Source of the DNA: Ophiodon elongatus
Lineage: Eukaryota; Chordata; Actinopteri; Perciformes; Hexagrammidae
Reading direction: 5' to 3'
Length of the DNA: 64,000 bases
Assembly (NCBI GenBank): GCA_016806645.1
Contig: JACSYO010002169.1
Location: 428,501-492,500, forward strand
Shown: positions 33,801-45,684 of the stretch, piece after piece
How the letters are laid out: the number at the start of each line of letters is the position of its first letter
Numbering within the stretch: position 1 is the stretch's first letter
Translations under genes and position numbers: made by a program
The notes under the pieces: generated by a model
What the model was told of the DNA's origin: nothing
The model's database searches: none
What the model saw: the letters and a program-made list of their open reading frames with translations, nothing else

Positions 33801-35760
33801 GGGTTGTACCTGATGTCTAAAACACCAGTGGAGAATGCATGTGTGACTGGCTGTGTGAGTGACAGCTCCTCCAGCTCCTCTCATCCAATGGGAGGCCCCG
33901 CTTAAGCCCTCCTTCCCTTGCCCCCCTATCAGATCCTTGTGCATGTCCTGAAGTCCACCCGTCCCCAGTATACCCTTCCAAACTTGGACTGTTATTTTCT
34001 GTAAAAATTTGTACTTTTGAACAAAACTATTATCAAAGTCACTTAATATATATCTAATGTTAGGTACGTTTTAATGTTAGCAATAACGTAAATACATCAG
34101 TAAAGGAATATATTTGATATTTAAATGCAGTGAAAATATAACGTGATGAAACAACAATGATGATGGATAGAGGTTGTGTTTTAAAAAAAGCAATATTATT
34201 CTGAGTGTAAACTACAAATGAGTGCCATAAATCTTCTTTTTCTTGTGTTGGTTCCGTTGGTTTGACTTTGTGTTCCGGTCCTCTGCCTCATCGTTGTTTG
34301 TTCCGGTCACTGGTACTGTAAGTGTTGAAGGCTTCTGTAGCTTCCCAGTATGTCTCTGTGTATCATGAATGCTGACTTGGTTAAGCTATAGCAACAGAAA
34401 TAAAGACACCCTGCTGCTTCTGTCCACATGGAGCTTTTATTGAGTCTCAGCATGCACCGTCGGCTGTTTGACCCGGGATACACCACGACCCGGGACACAC
34501 CACGAACCGGGACACACCACACAACGGGCCCTAGTCTGGCTTCACGTTGCAGTAAGTCCTACTCCACTTCCATAGGTGTATATGTACAAGTGGTGATTGT
34601 TCATTGCATCGGAGGATTTTCTGTGGAAGCTCATTCCCACAATGAAAAGGGAAGGGGGTGGGGGGGAAGATGAGGTACCATGTCAACGTAATGAGATACT
34701 AAGTGATAATGTATAATCATATACATTTATTTTTGTCATGAATGATGAACTGGTTTTGTAGACCCAGGGACACACGCGTAAAAGAGAAGAAGAAAAAAGG
34801 AAACTTGTGTTTCCAGAGGTGACATAAGAAGTGGTGTCCTTTAATCCCTGATAGCAGTTTCATGCTGCCCCCTAGTGTTCTTTCTGTGTACATAAGTCAA
34901 TTATCTAATGCTAATGTATTTTAGTTTCATGATTTCATTCCTCCAAGATTTGAAATGTATCACAGGATCACTTCAGTATTTACCATTATTATTGTCAAAT
35001 GAATCTATTCATCAAACAAAAACAGCCACATTTTAATCAGCATGGTTATTATACAGACACAAATCCTCAAGAGGACAAAACATGAATGTTTTTCACATTT
35101 TGATGATGATTATTGCAGCAGAACTCTTTTACAGCAAAAAGTGATGCAATTGTTATTGCTATTATCGTTTTCATACTTTTGAAGATAGTTTGGTTTGAAT
35201 GTGTGAAACATGGTTTGACTCAAAATGTAGTGAAAGGTTCATAAGATCATCTAGAAAGTAAGTAAACGATAAAAAGAAATTAGATGTGCATGTGTTTATT
35301 TATACATTTACAAATTACATTGAAAGGTCCGCAATATCTCAATACTAACAAAAGTCTGTTATTTTCTCAAAATAAAAAGGAAATGGACACAACACAAAGT
35401 GATATAACATATTCATATTTATTGCAAGATGCAAACAATGTACTCTTAAAAACGTACCTCTCAGCCATTCTTTGATAAAAAACAAAAACTGTACTGTTGA
35501 TATAAAAGGAAAATACACATCTGAAATATCATTAAAATACATTTTTGTATAAAGATTCACTAGATTCTCACAGAAATGACAAAATACTACATATAAAAAT
35601 ATGAAATAATAATATAATAAAATAGTTTACCGTGTCGAAATTAAATGAATTGTATTTGTAAATAAACTCAAAACCATTTGATGCAGTCACAATCGATCAG
35701 CTGCTTTCAACACGTCATCAATGTGGGACAAAGAAACGTGTTGCTACAGGATCTGGTGCA
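33801..35760. other. intergenic, no gene seen
   Basis: AT-rich DNA. A short tandem of the words ACCACGA / CGGGACACACC lies at 34479-34520. Nothing else is supported. Confidence 0.45.
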
Positions 35761-35767
35761 TCGCTGC

Positions 35768-35860
35768 GTTTAATTCAATTCAATTCAATTCAATTTATTT
35801 TTGTATAGCCCAAAATCACAAATTACAAATTTGCCTCAGAGGGCTTTACAAGTTTAGAGA
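35768..35860 (-). mobile_element. LINE-like 3' tail, copy 3 (inverted)
   Basis: Begins (TTCAA)n and continues TATAGCCCAAAATCACAAAT and GCCTCAGAGGGCTTTACAAG, the reverse complement of the tail at 645-720. Confidence 0.7.
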
Positions 35861-36559
35861 CGGGACTCTCCCACCAGAGTCGTCAGGCTGTCGCACCTGG
35901 GGCAAGAAGAGACGGAGACAGGGAGGAGACACCCGTCAGTGACACTAGTGACGACTTTCTTTTTTTTTTACACATTATGGATGACAGCTAGCTCGCTAGC
36001 AAGCTAGTCACTAACAGCAGGTGCTGCTTCTTTATCATTTCCCGACTTGTGCCTGCTCGAGCTTCCGGCTTGTGACCCGGTAATCAACTTCAGTGCTCTG
36101 TCTGATAAAATATTGATCATAAATAATATGTAAGAAGCACCTTTAGGGTCGAGGATTGAGCATTTTTGCCGGAGGAGCTAAGTGAGGAAACGCCGGTGTA
36201 CGCTTGGCGAAAGTCTTCTCGGTACCCGTAACGTTAAACAACTAAAAGGGGCGTGACTCACGGCGGGAATGATCTCAGACATCCAAATGTAGCGCTTCCT
36301 TTTGTTTTCACGTGTTGAAGGTATTGAAGAAGAAGCCTCGGTCCTCACCGCGTCCCGTTATGACCTGCACCTGATTGTCGTGTTATATACTGAATGAGTA
36401 CATAATGTGCATTTGTCACTATTTATTTGTATATTTGTACTTTTCATAGCCTTTGTGTGAGCAGCGGACTGAAGGAGACTCGGACCTCAAGGACCTGAAA
36501 AACACTGCTGTCTACATACAGTACGACTGTACTGTACATGACGTGATGTTTTATCATAA

Positions 36560-37320
36560 ATAAAATATAGGTATGTCTTAGAATACTATGATAAAATAAT
36601 AATATATTGTGTCAAAAAAATGCATATAAATAATACATATATACATATAATATAGTCATACAAAATGTCATAGTATGACCTCAAAAGACTTGAAATATTT
36701 CATAGTATATAGTATGTCATCAAAAAATGTCAGAATATAGTACGTCATAAGAAATATCATGGTATAGTATGCCATAAATAACGTATGTTGTAAAAAAAAA
36801 AGTCATAGTATAGTGTGCCATACAAAATGTCATAGTAAGAAAAAGTCGCAGAAGATTCATAGTATGTTATATCATAGAAAATGTTGTATACTATGTCATA
36901 AGGAAATAATTAATGTAGTATGCCATAAAAAAAGACTTGGAAAATGTCATAGTGAAATTTCCCATTAAAGATTACAATATAGTCATAGTCATAGTCATGA
37001 AAATGTATAGTACATATAGTACAAATATTGTAAAATATACAGTAAAAATAACTATAGTTTGTCATAGAAAAATGATAGTATAGTCCGTCATAAAAAATAT
37101 ATATAGTAAGTCATGAAAAATGTCATTGTTTAGTATGCCATTAAACATAATTTTATAGTATAGTATATTATAACAATATTGCAGTATGACGTGTCATAGA
37201 AAGTCAATATAAAAAATATGTATGCTTGTCATTAAAAATATCTTAGTATCATTTGTCAAAAAAAGTCATACTTTAATATGCTATTAAATATATATATATA
37301 TAGTGTGTGTGTCATAGAAT
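36560..37320. repeat. degenerate AT-rich minisatellite
   Basis: More than 20 irregular copies of a unit containing GTCATAGTATAGTATG and GTCATAAAAAATGTCA. Spacing is roughly 25-45 bases and copies are considerably diverged. No coding potential. Confidence 0.85.
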
Positions 37321-37869
37321 GTGTTCTTATGGCCTTCCTGAAGACAAACACTTTATTCATTATGCTCCAGTACTTTGATGAGAAAACTCTACAAACCTCA
37401 ACTTGTAATTTAACCTTTATTTTATACTATGAAGCTCTCTGATTGATCGTCTTCTACAGCAAAGCTCTCTGGGACTTTGAGTTGATTCCTACATTTATTC
37501 ATTCAACATTTGAAAGCAAATAGTCAGAACCTTTGTACTGAGGATTTAACTCATTTTAATGTTCATCTCATGAAAATCTCCAATCGCCTGATGTTAGAGT
37601 CTATCAACATATCTTTTTCCTCTGAACCCTGACTAATCAGAAACTCATCGTTTCCCATCATTTCATACTGAGATACTCCTGTTGTTATATAGTGTTGATT
37701 CAATAAAGGTTTCAAAAAATCAATGGATGTTTGTATTTTTGTGGCTTCTTTTGTATGAATAATTTTTTTGTTTTTTATGTTTTGAAGAAAAGAAAAGTAC
37801 ATAAACTCCAGCGATATGCTGAACTACATGAAGCAACAATAATACACAGGTATTTATTATTATATATTA

Positions 37870-37975
37870 TTCATGGATTAAGGTGCAGTCAGAATAGATG
37901 AGTTTTCAGTCTGCAACGGAAGACGTGTTGAGTTCCCTCTGTCCTGATGTCAATGGGGAGCTCAGGTTGCAGCAA
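37870..37975. repeat. dispersed teleost repeat fragment
   Basis: The words GATGAGTTTTCAGTCTGCAA, CGGAAGACGTG and GTCCTGATGTCAATGGGGAG match a common fish repeat as I remember it. Family not named. Confidence 0.4.
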
Positions 37976-37999
37976 GAAGAGGAAGAAAGAAAAAAAAGC

Positions 38000-38444
38000 C
38001 ATTGTTGAGGAAACGAACTATAAAGAATACTTTTATTTTGAAGGCAGCAACCGGAAGTCACCGAGTTGAATTTCCAATTGCGAACTTTTTATTTTTTCTG
38101 TGCGTGAAATTCCTCAAGTTAGTGTCTTTTGTTTGCACTCTGGGAACAAGAGCGGGTGGATATCTGGCGCTTTTATTAAAGCAGCTCAGAACTCGAATGT
38201 AAGTTAGTGCGCAGACGCAGACGAGCGGCTCTCGTGCACTTATTGTCCGCTTCGTCTCTCGGCCGGTGGAGAAAGAGGACAGAGGAAAGAGGGAGTGAAA
38301 CTCCTGATGGGAAGGAAAGGAAGGGAAGGGGGGGAAGATACCGAGGAGGAGTTGAGGAGGGAGCGGCGGTTATGTGGCAAAACTCTCAACTCCTCTGACA
38401 ACGAGAGCTACAAAGAGTTGCGTTTTTAGTTTTTGGAGAAAGTG
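38000..38444 (+). promoter_or_regulatory. probable promoter and non-coding first exon of the SCHIP1-like gene
   Basis: An ETS-type motif (CCGGAAGT, 38051-38058) is followed by GC-rich, purine-rich sequence ending at a strong donor (GTG then GTAAGTT, GT at 38445). This fits a first exon of roughly 38150-38444 spliced to the acceptor at 39653. A small upstream ORF (38207-38398, rich in Arg) is probably a uORF or chance. Donor and motif are seen; the pairing is inferred. Confidence 0.45.
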
Positions 38445-39222
38445 GTAAGTTACTTTGTTTATTTGACGACTAATAACATTGTGGCGCGATACAACAGCTA
38501 CACACTGAGATACACGTTCAAATACACGCTGGCGACTTTAACTTTGATTCGAGGCCGTTCCCTGACTTTAAAACCTCCAAGTACCCAAACCTCCACCTCC
38601 ACCAGGACGTCTCTCTTTCTTTCCAACTATTTGAATTCATCCATCTAAGGGCTGTGTTGGGGTTAACGGACCGGATACCTGTATTGATTCAGTAGCTTCT
38701 GATACCAAAACAATAGTCCTAAACCTTTACGAATATGCCTGTTCTTTAAGCTGCGTCTTTCATTTTGACAAAAGAAGTCGAATATTAAACACAAGCAGTC
38801 CTACAAGAACTGTATCTAAAGTAAATAACGTCTAAACCTTGATTTAAATTATGATCCGTTGAGCTTCCTGTACCTGGAGTGTGTATAAATATATAATCGG
38901 TGCATGTCTGCACGATATGAGGAAAATATGTGATAACCTGATTATCGCGATGACGATATTACTTGCGATAAAGTTAAAGTGTACTCAGCCTTTCTGCTGC
39001 TTTCAGTGTTCTGCTAAAACAAATAGCTTTTTTTCGAAAAAAAATTGTATTCAACAAATTGAACATTGAATTCACAAAAGGCACCAAAAATAAATAAATA
39101 ATAATAATAGTTTTCTGCCATACTCTCTAATAACTAACAAACAAAAAAATCCCTGAGTGCAAAATCGCTTTCTTTCACAAGTTGACATTGCAATGGCAAT
39201 TTAAAAAAAAAAATAAATAAAT

Positions 39223-39227
<5 letters not shown>

Positions 39228-39285
<58 letters not shown>
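39228..39285. repeat. (TA)n microsatellite
   Basis: About 29 uninterrupted TA units in the presumed 5' intron of the SCHIP1-like gene. Confidence 0.97.
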
Positions 39286-39288
<3 letters not shown>

Positions 39289-39655
39289 GCAACATTGTCA
39301 CATTTTGGTCAGTGCCTGAAAAGTATTGAGTTTTGATGCCCAGTAGCTTTCTGTTATTTCATGTTTTCATCAAGTCAAACCGTAGAAAATTTGCAAAAAA
39401 GTGTTTAAAATAAATGTATTAGCAATAAGAGTGGAGAAATACTGAATCCTATATATTTAGTACTGTCCCCAAAGTAATCACTCCACCCTGATTGCTAAAC
39501 AAAACAAGCGGTCATCACCTCAGCCTCTTTAACGGTGCGGCTACGTGACATCATTACAATCTCACAACATTTTCCACGAGTGAATCAGGTTTTCTAAATA
39601 TAGAGCGCTCTGTCCCGCCGGGGGTTTGACTCCGTGTACTTCCGCCCGTGCAGAG

Positions 39656-39934
39656 ATGGAGGGAGAGAAGGAGAGACAGAGGCAGCAGCGAGAGGAGAAG
39701 GAGAGCAACGAGGCGGAGGACGACGACGACCAGAGGAGCGACGAGGACGCCGACAATGACGCCGACGAGGAGGAGGAGGAGGAAGAAGAAGATTCGGAGG
39801 GCGCGGCCCTGATCTGGCAGGAGGGCTACGGCGAGGACAACCTGGGCCTTCCCATCATGCACTGGGAGGCGCTGAGCCTGCGCATTGCCGAGCTGGAGAA
39901 GCAGGAGGAGGAAAACAAGGAGAAGAGGGCAAAG
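39656..39934 (+). CDS. SCHIP1-like coding exon 1
   Basis: Residues 1-93: basic/acidic N-terminus, a long Asp/Glu run, then LPIMHWEALSLRIAELEKQE. A possible acceptor (GTGCAG) ends at 39653, three bases upstream of the ATG. Phase-0 donor GTCAGC at 39935. Confidence 0.85.
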
Positions 39935-40034
39935 GTCAGCGGGGAAAGGGGCGTGTGATGCCGCAACAGACGGGAGAGAGAAAGAGGAAGTGATGGTGTC
40001 GATACAGATGTTAATATTGAGGAAAAAGCAGTAC

Positions 40035-40098
<64 letters not shown>

Positions 40099-42229
40099 AA
40101 ATAATCTTTTTTTGTTGTTGTTGTCTTTTCCCAGAGTGGCGTTTCTCTGGAGCGAGGCAGAGCTCCGGTCAGCTGGACGGAGGAGAGAGGGAGGAGAGCG
40201 GAGAGCTGGGAGGACGGAGACGACGCCTGCAACAGCCACGTGTTGGCACTCACCTCCCGGTACACACACACACACACATACGCATACGCACACACGCGCA
40301 CTTCACGATGACCTGTTACTCATGAGCGTAGTGTCGTGTGTGTGATGTCATTTAGATTTGGTTGTGTCTCATCTCTGAGCACAACACGCCCTGATCTGAC
40401 CGTCAAGGTTTTTGTTAGTATAATAGAGGAAGAATACTACAGTACTATCAACAGTCTGTTGATAGTACTGTAGTTTTTAGAGTTTTTATCAAGCACTGGG
40501 CTACTTACTAAATTGTAGATTTCTACGAAGAAACAATCGAGTATGAGAACATTTCCACCAAGTAATAATGTAATAAAAGGATACTTTTTAGTCGCAGTAA
40601 TGTTGTGATGTTATACGTTACTTTTTAAAAGGTACCCATCACTGTCAATAAGGCACAATATTTGGTGTCAGCAAAAAGCTATTTTACATCCAGGCTTTTT
40701 TGACATCGCATTTTCAAATGATTTCATTGTCATATTGATAATATCGGCTCCATTTAATGCAGCACATCTGAAGAAAAGTATCACAGATTTATTAGTGCAC
40801 TGCTACACCACCCACGATACTAACGTCACCTGATGGGAGCTCTGATCGGTGGAGCTGGTTTGTGGGATTAGTAGTTCTTCACTCTTAAATAATTACGTAC
40901 ACGGTCTTGTAGTGTGGCCTTCTTGTCGAATTTTCCAACTATTTTTTGGAAGTATTTTCTGAAACATCAATGGAGTGAATGAACACATACACTTCTGTTG
41001 AGCTCACCTGAGACTAAAACCATCAAAAGCAGAAAGCTGTGGTCGAGCCTTGGCTGCTGTACCTCTTCCCGGCCACCAGATGTCACTGTTTGCTGCGTCT
41101 GAAGCTTTTCCCTCATTTCATACGTTCCCCTCGTGTCTTCCCGTGACGCACCGTTCAATCAGCCAGACTTCACGTGATGAAACGACCACTCGTGTAAAAA
41201 CATGGCGTCTGTTTGCGTCCTCCAGCCTGCAGACCCAGATGAATCTTCAGCTCTGCTTCATCAACAACAGTGAAAGTGAGGAAGAGGAGGAGGAGGAGAA
41301 GGAGAGCAGCAACACACGGGTAACTAGCACCTACACAAGTTCAGTTAGATGAGCTGAAGCCTCTGTGGGGGAACGGGCTGTAACTTCTCCGTCTTCATCT
41401 CACCCTGTTGTCCGTCCCCGCTGGTAAAGAGGGGGGCTGGTCCGGTCCAGAAGAATCCTCAGCCTCCTGCCAAGCCGGAGAAACCCAAATCCAGAGGCTT
41501 CAGGAACACTCTGAGGAACCTACGAGACCGACTGAGGACCGACCACAGAACACTGGTGAGAGCTCCACGTTAATGCATGTAGCAGAGATGCAGCCATGTT
41601 TTTCTCTTTTTCTCCCAAATACAGTTCATCACAGTTCTCTTTTCTCCTCTCCTCCACTTCCTCCTTTTCCCTTCTCTTTCCTCTCCTTTCATCCTGTCCT
41701 CCTCTCTCCTCTCATGTCATCCTCTCCTTTCATCCTCCTCTCCCTCATCCTCTTCTCATTGCCTCATCCTCTCCTTTCCTTTCACCCATCTCCTCATCTT
41801 TTCTACCTCTCCTCTCATCCTCTTCTACTCCTCTCTCCTTTCCTTTCCTCTCGTCCTTCCCTTTTATCTCATCCTTCTCTCCTCTTTTTTCCTCTCCTCT
41901 CAGGCTGCAGCTCGTAGTGAACCTGTAGTCCAGAGAAGACATGTGGAGCGCAGTGATTTAGAGAACTTCAGTATGAAGGACCTGAATGCTCTTTGTACGT
42001 CTCTCAGCCAGACCATACAAGGTACTCTCCCACACACAGCAAGTACACTCTGTGTACATCAAAGTCTTAACTACAACTCTGGCCAACTTGTGATTTATTT
42101 ATTTATTTTTCTCATCCGTCCACGTCAGACCTGAGCTCAGACCTGGTGGGCCGCCTGCAGATCCGAGACCAGCTGAGGACGGAGCAGGACGCCATGCTGC
42201 TGGAGGTCCAGGACCTGACGTTGCTGTGA
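39656..42229 (+). CDS. schwannomin-interacting protein 1 (SCHIP1)-like, 6 coding exons
   Basis: SCHIP1 family proteins bind merlin/schwannomin (NF2) and, in the IQCJ-SCHIP1 form, ankyrin G at axon initial segments and nodes. Joining 39656-39934, 40135-40259, 41226-41319, 41430-41555, 41904-42021 and 42129-42229 gives an open 280-residue protein; all junctions keep frame with GT-AG sites. Order seen: acidic Asp/Glu stretch (about residues 15-50), MHWEALSLRIAELEKQEEE (about 70-88), WEDGDD and TSRLQTQMNLQLCFINNSES in the middle, a basic SRGFRNTLRNLRDRLRTDHR helix, and a C-terminal coiled coil (DLNALCTSLSQTI, then RDQLRTEQDAMLLEVQDLTL). These blocks match my memory of SCHIP1 C-terminal regions. 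It is shorter than the long mammalian isoforms (about 490-560 residues) and has no IQ motif. Upstream alternative exons cannot be excluded. The start Met has a good context (purine at -3, G at +4). Confidence 0.88.
40036..40094. repeat. (CA)n microsatellite in SCHIP1-like intron 1
   Basis: About 29 CA units within a 200-base intron. They end about 40 bases before the exon 2 acceptor. Confidence 0.97.
40135..40259 (+). CDS. SCHIP1-like coding exon 2
   Basis: Residues 94-134 plus two bases: Arg-rich, then ESWEDGDDACNSHVLALTS. Acceptor TTTTCCCAG. The donor GTACACAC at 40260 is immediately followed by a short CA repeat. Confidence 0.85.
40436..40474. repeat. near-perfect 39-bp palindrome
   Basis: Arms at 40436-40454 and 40456-40474 (19 bases each, left arm ACTACAGTACTATCAACAG) are exact reverse complements around a single T. 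Located in intron 2 of the SCHIP1-like gene. Confidence 0.95.
41226..41319 (+). CDS. SCHIP1-like coding exon 3
   Basis: Residues 135-166: RLQTQMNLQLCFINNSESEE followed by a Glu run and SSNTR. The NLQLCFIN motif is the most diagnostic block of the family. Acceptor TCCTCCAG; donor GTAACT at 41320. Confidence 0.88.
41430..41555 (+). CDS. SCHIP1-like coding exon 4
   Basis: Residues 167-208: Pro/Lys-rich linker (QKNPQPPAKPEKPKSRGF), then basic helix RNTLRNLRDRLRTDHRTL. The acceptor is the less common AAG (41427-41429) with a weak polypyrimidine tract. Donor GTGAGA at 41556. Confidence 0.82.
41590..41895. repeat. polypyrimidine intron tract
   Basis: Most of SCHIP1-like intron 4 (41556-41903) is CT-rich on the + strand with many TCCTCTCCT-type words, ending in the acceptor TCCTCTCAG. 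Confidence 0.85.
41904..42021 (+). CDS. SCHIP1-like coding exon 5
   Basis: Residues 209-247 plus one base: AAARSEPVVQRRHVERSDLE, then FSMKDLNALCTSLSQTIQ, the first half of the C-terminal coiled coil. Donor GTACTC at 42022. Confidence 0.88.
42129..42229 (+). CDS. SCHIP1-like coding exon 6
   Basis: Residues 248-280: DLSSDLVGRLQIRDQLRTEQ then DAMLLEVQDLTLL and TGA at 42227-42229. This is the strongly conserved family C-terminus. Acceptor CACGTCAG. Confidence 0.9.
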
Positions 42230-43625
42230 AGCTGCCGCTCGCTCCCGGCTGACATTCACCTGTCGAGCGGTTGGGACCGGTGGTTCCCCCACAGACGTTT
42301 GATGTTGATTGTTGTGAATCGGACGTTGTTGCCACAGTGGCCTCCACAAACATCTCAGTCAGTCCCTCCTGCTGTCGGTCTGACCAGCCAATCACTGTGA
42401 AGAGTGTCGCTCCCTGAGAAGGACATGGACATTCAGTTTTAATGTTATTGCCTGTGTTGTGTATTTATGAGGGACATGTCTCGCTACAGGACAGTGTCCA
42501 CCAGCAGTGGTTTCACGACAGAAGCGGCTCTGTTTGTCACGGTCACGCTGTCGGAGCCGTACGGTACGCTCAACCACTGGAACGGAGTTAAACACAACAT
42601 CCAGGAAGTAGATGGTGACGGCACTGATGCGTGTCCGACGCATTTCTCCAAACATCCAATTGTTCTTTGAAAGGATTCGTCCAGTGTTGATGAAGGCCGG
42701 CTTCATTTTCCTCAATCGGCCTCCCTCCCTTTAAAGGCACCCTGTGGCGCTTTGTGACAACTAGTAGCGCTGTGGAGCGATGTGTCCATCAGCAGGTCCC
42801 CGTCCTGTTTGTATCTGTACTCAAGAGTTGGTGATGTTACTACAACGAGAACAAAAATAGCAGGACAATGTTCGGCCTTCTTAAAAGCAGAAAGCGGAGC
42901 CGCTCTTAAGGTGGACTGACCGTTAAGGTGGACCAGCGCTATTCTTGAGTTTTTCTCGTTTCTTTTATTTTTAATACCTCTTTGAACTGATAGTATGGTT
43001 AATTATTAACATCTCTACTGCAAAGAACTACGCTCTGTTTGTACCAGGAAAATACTGAATGTTAAAATGTTAGCAACAAAGTTATTGTTTAAAACTGTAA
43101 TGGTGTTTTTAAATACTAGTATCCGTACTCGCGATCGGCAAGTGCTCAAGTGTAAGTACGTGTACTTGGTCTCCTCTTGGTGTGTGCATCCGTGATCAGA
43201 GCTCCCGGTCTGTAAAGTGGGTTCTCTTTTGTCAACACAGCGCTTCAGCACATTGTTGTGTTTCACATCTTTTCCAGAGGCTTCAAACTGCAACATAAAA
43301 GGGACTCGTGTTAAGAAGCTGCTAGTTGTGCCAACCGAACAATCTGTCTTTGTGTTCTACTTTGTGTAGGTCTCTGATCTTTTTTTATTGTTATTATTTT
43401 GTAATTCACGTTTATCTTTGTGTAGCCTTTCTTATGTACAACCAATTAAGCACATTTTGGTTTTCTTTTATATGAAAGAGAAGAAATGTTAATCTTTGTA
43501 TTCACTCAATTCATTTTGTGACAGTCTTGGCACAAGTTCTTCATAGTTTGCCTCAAACAAACACGATACAAATATTCTTATTTTTCGCTGTTAAACTACC
43601 ATCAATAAAAGTCAACACTTCCTGT
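42230..43625 (+). other. SCHIP1-like 3' UTR (probable)
   Basis: Non-coding sequence from the TGA to an AATAAA at 43604-43609. A second AATAAA at 44385-44390 could serve a longer form. No other gene is seen here. Confidence 0.5.
43604..43609 (+). terminator. candidate polyadenylation signal
   Basis: AATAAA in ATCAATAAAAGTCAAC, 1.4 kb after the SCHIP1-like stop. The alternative is at 44385-44390. Confidence 0.4.
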
Positions 43626-44724
43626 TTCATGTTAAAATCCTTCCAACCGCTTCAGGAACTGTTGACTTCCATCCACAGTAGCTTAACAGCGAAAAAGAAG
43701 ATAAAAAAGGGCAAAGTTTTAATTATGTTGAATTTACCATTTGAACTATTATAGTACCGGCTGCAGCAACCCTAAATGGGATAAGCGGTTTGGATAATGG
43801 AATCGAATGGAACTATTAGAGTGCAGTTCATTTCAAAATGATTTTTACCTGGCATTTAGAAGAAACAGTTCATTGATACTCGTATATACACATTTGGCGT
43901 ACATACAAGGTTCCAATATTGTGGACCAAGCGGGCCGTCAAGCTGTTGTCAGCTCAGTGTGTCTGTTACAGAACACTCGCCTTTAGTATTTCAGACAGAA
44001 ATCTATTAATCTGCTTCATGTCTCGTACTAGTAGTCAGTGTTGACATCTTCATAGTGATACAGTTTTTCCCAAACCATAAAGATGAACTCCTTTCTGTTA
44101 TATCAGCCCTTGGTGCCTCCAAATCCACATGATAACGTGTTGATTAGCTAAGATGAAAGTACGAGAACAGGATCCTGTTTATCTCATTGTCTTCTTTAAA
44201 AAGTAACTAATGTAAAGAAATCAGAAAACTATAAATCATTTAGACTTAGTTGTTTTCTTGTATTAATCTGTGTATTGAAATTGTAATTAACTTGATTGAT
44301 TGCACACTCCGATACTGTGTTTTTAATTTTGGTGGTGGTTCAACCATTTTGTTTACATTGGATAACAGATTGTGCCTTTAAATGAATAAAGCATCAGTAC
44401 AGTCCGTTTCAGAGAAGTGCGTGTGTGTGTGTCTGTGTGTCTTTACACACAGCGAGTTGATCTTTGTCACACTGATGACTCTTTGAACACCCTGCATGAG
44501 TTTTGGTGTAAATATTGCTGCTCCTCAGTTTAGGAGTTTTAAAATTGTCTGGACACATTTTACATTTATTTGCACAGCTGGCTTTGCAAGTAGCTACATT
44601 TTTCATATCTATATGATATATACAGTATATACATTTTATATTCTTGTATATAAGAGTGGTGGGAAGAGGTTAGGATATTTTTGATAACATTGTCTACGGT
44701 CTATGGATTAGGTTTCATTGGGAG

Positions 44725-44935
44725 CAGTGGTAAACGGTAAATGGATTTGCATTTATATAATTTATATTTACATTTATGTATATTTATACCTACATTTATA
44801 TAGGGCCTTTGTAGTCTTCCGACCACTCAAAGCGCTGTGCATTAAAAGTCAACATTCACTCATACACACACTGATGGAAGGAGCTATTTGGGGTTCAGTG
44901 TCTTGCGCGAACTTCTGACTAGTGGGCAACCTGTT
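44725..44935 (+). mobile_element. dispersed teleost repeat (LINE-like)
   Basis: The wording TTTATATAGGGCCTTTGTAG, TCTTCCGACCACTCAAAGCG and GGTTCAGTGTCTTGCGCGA matches an abundant fish repeat as I remember it. No ORF. Confidence 0.55.
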
Positions 44936-45684
44936 CTAGATGTGGCTTAAGATGGTTACAATGGTTATGATGGGGCCTAGTTCGCACTATCATGACGTGT
45001 CGTAGTGTACGGCAGTTACAAGTTGTGAAGCTCACACAGATTTTGCGCCCAAACCAGCTTCTGTACCTTGTGCTATCATCTCGTCACATGACCAAATAAA
45101 GACGTGACACTTATATTCACAACGTTCACGTACATACTACCCAGCAGTCAGCATTGTGAATCTGTATAGAGAGGCAAAGTACCGCCCTTTCTGGTTAACC
45201 ACCATGGGACCTTATTTCAGGCAAAAAGAATATGTACAGTAGTCAATGACTAGAGATAAAATAATAATTGAATCCCATTTGAATTGTGCCATGAATTACA
45301 GTAATGATGTTTATCAATTTAAAAGATAATTTCATACGTCAAAAAAGTTTCATATCGGTGTAAAACTCTGAAAATACGTAAGTTGGAAAGAGTGCGCAGC
45401 CAAAAGTCGCGTAAGTGACGTCTTGCCTGTGTGTTTGGTACCGAGATGTACTCGCACCAACAACGGCTCTTTCTCGTTCTCCTGATTCCGGGCTTATAAA
45501 AAGAGTCGCCGGATAAAACACATCAGATAAGATAACACTACATTTGTGCGTGGAACATAGCTAAGTCGCCTAGCTAGCTAGCAAGCCAAGCTAACGTCCA
45601 TGTCGATGACGTACATCGCGCGAGACGAGAGATGGAGTTTACTAAACGCTTTCACGAAAAAATGTAAATAATTTGTGTAATTTC

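Noticed and set aside
39554..40099. 181-codon antisense ORF (Leu/Ser-rich)
   Set aside because: Mirror of the acidic SCHIP1-like exon 1 and the CA repeat; the + strand reading has conserved family blocks and proper splice sites.
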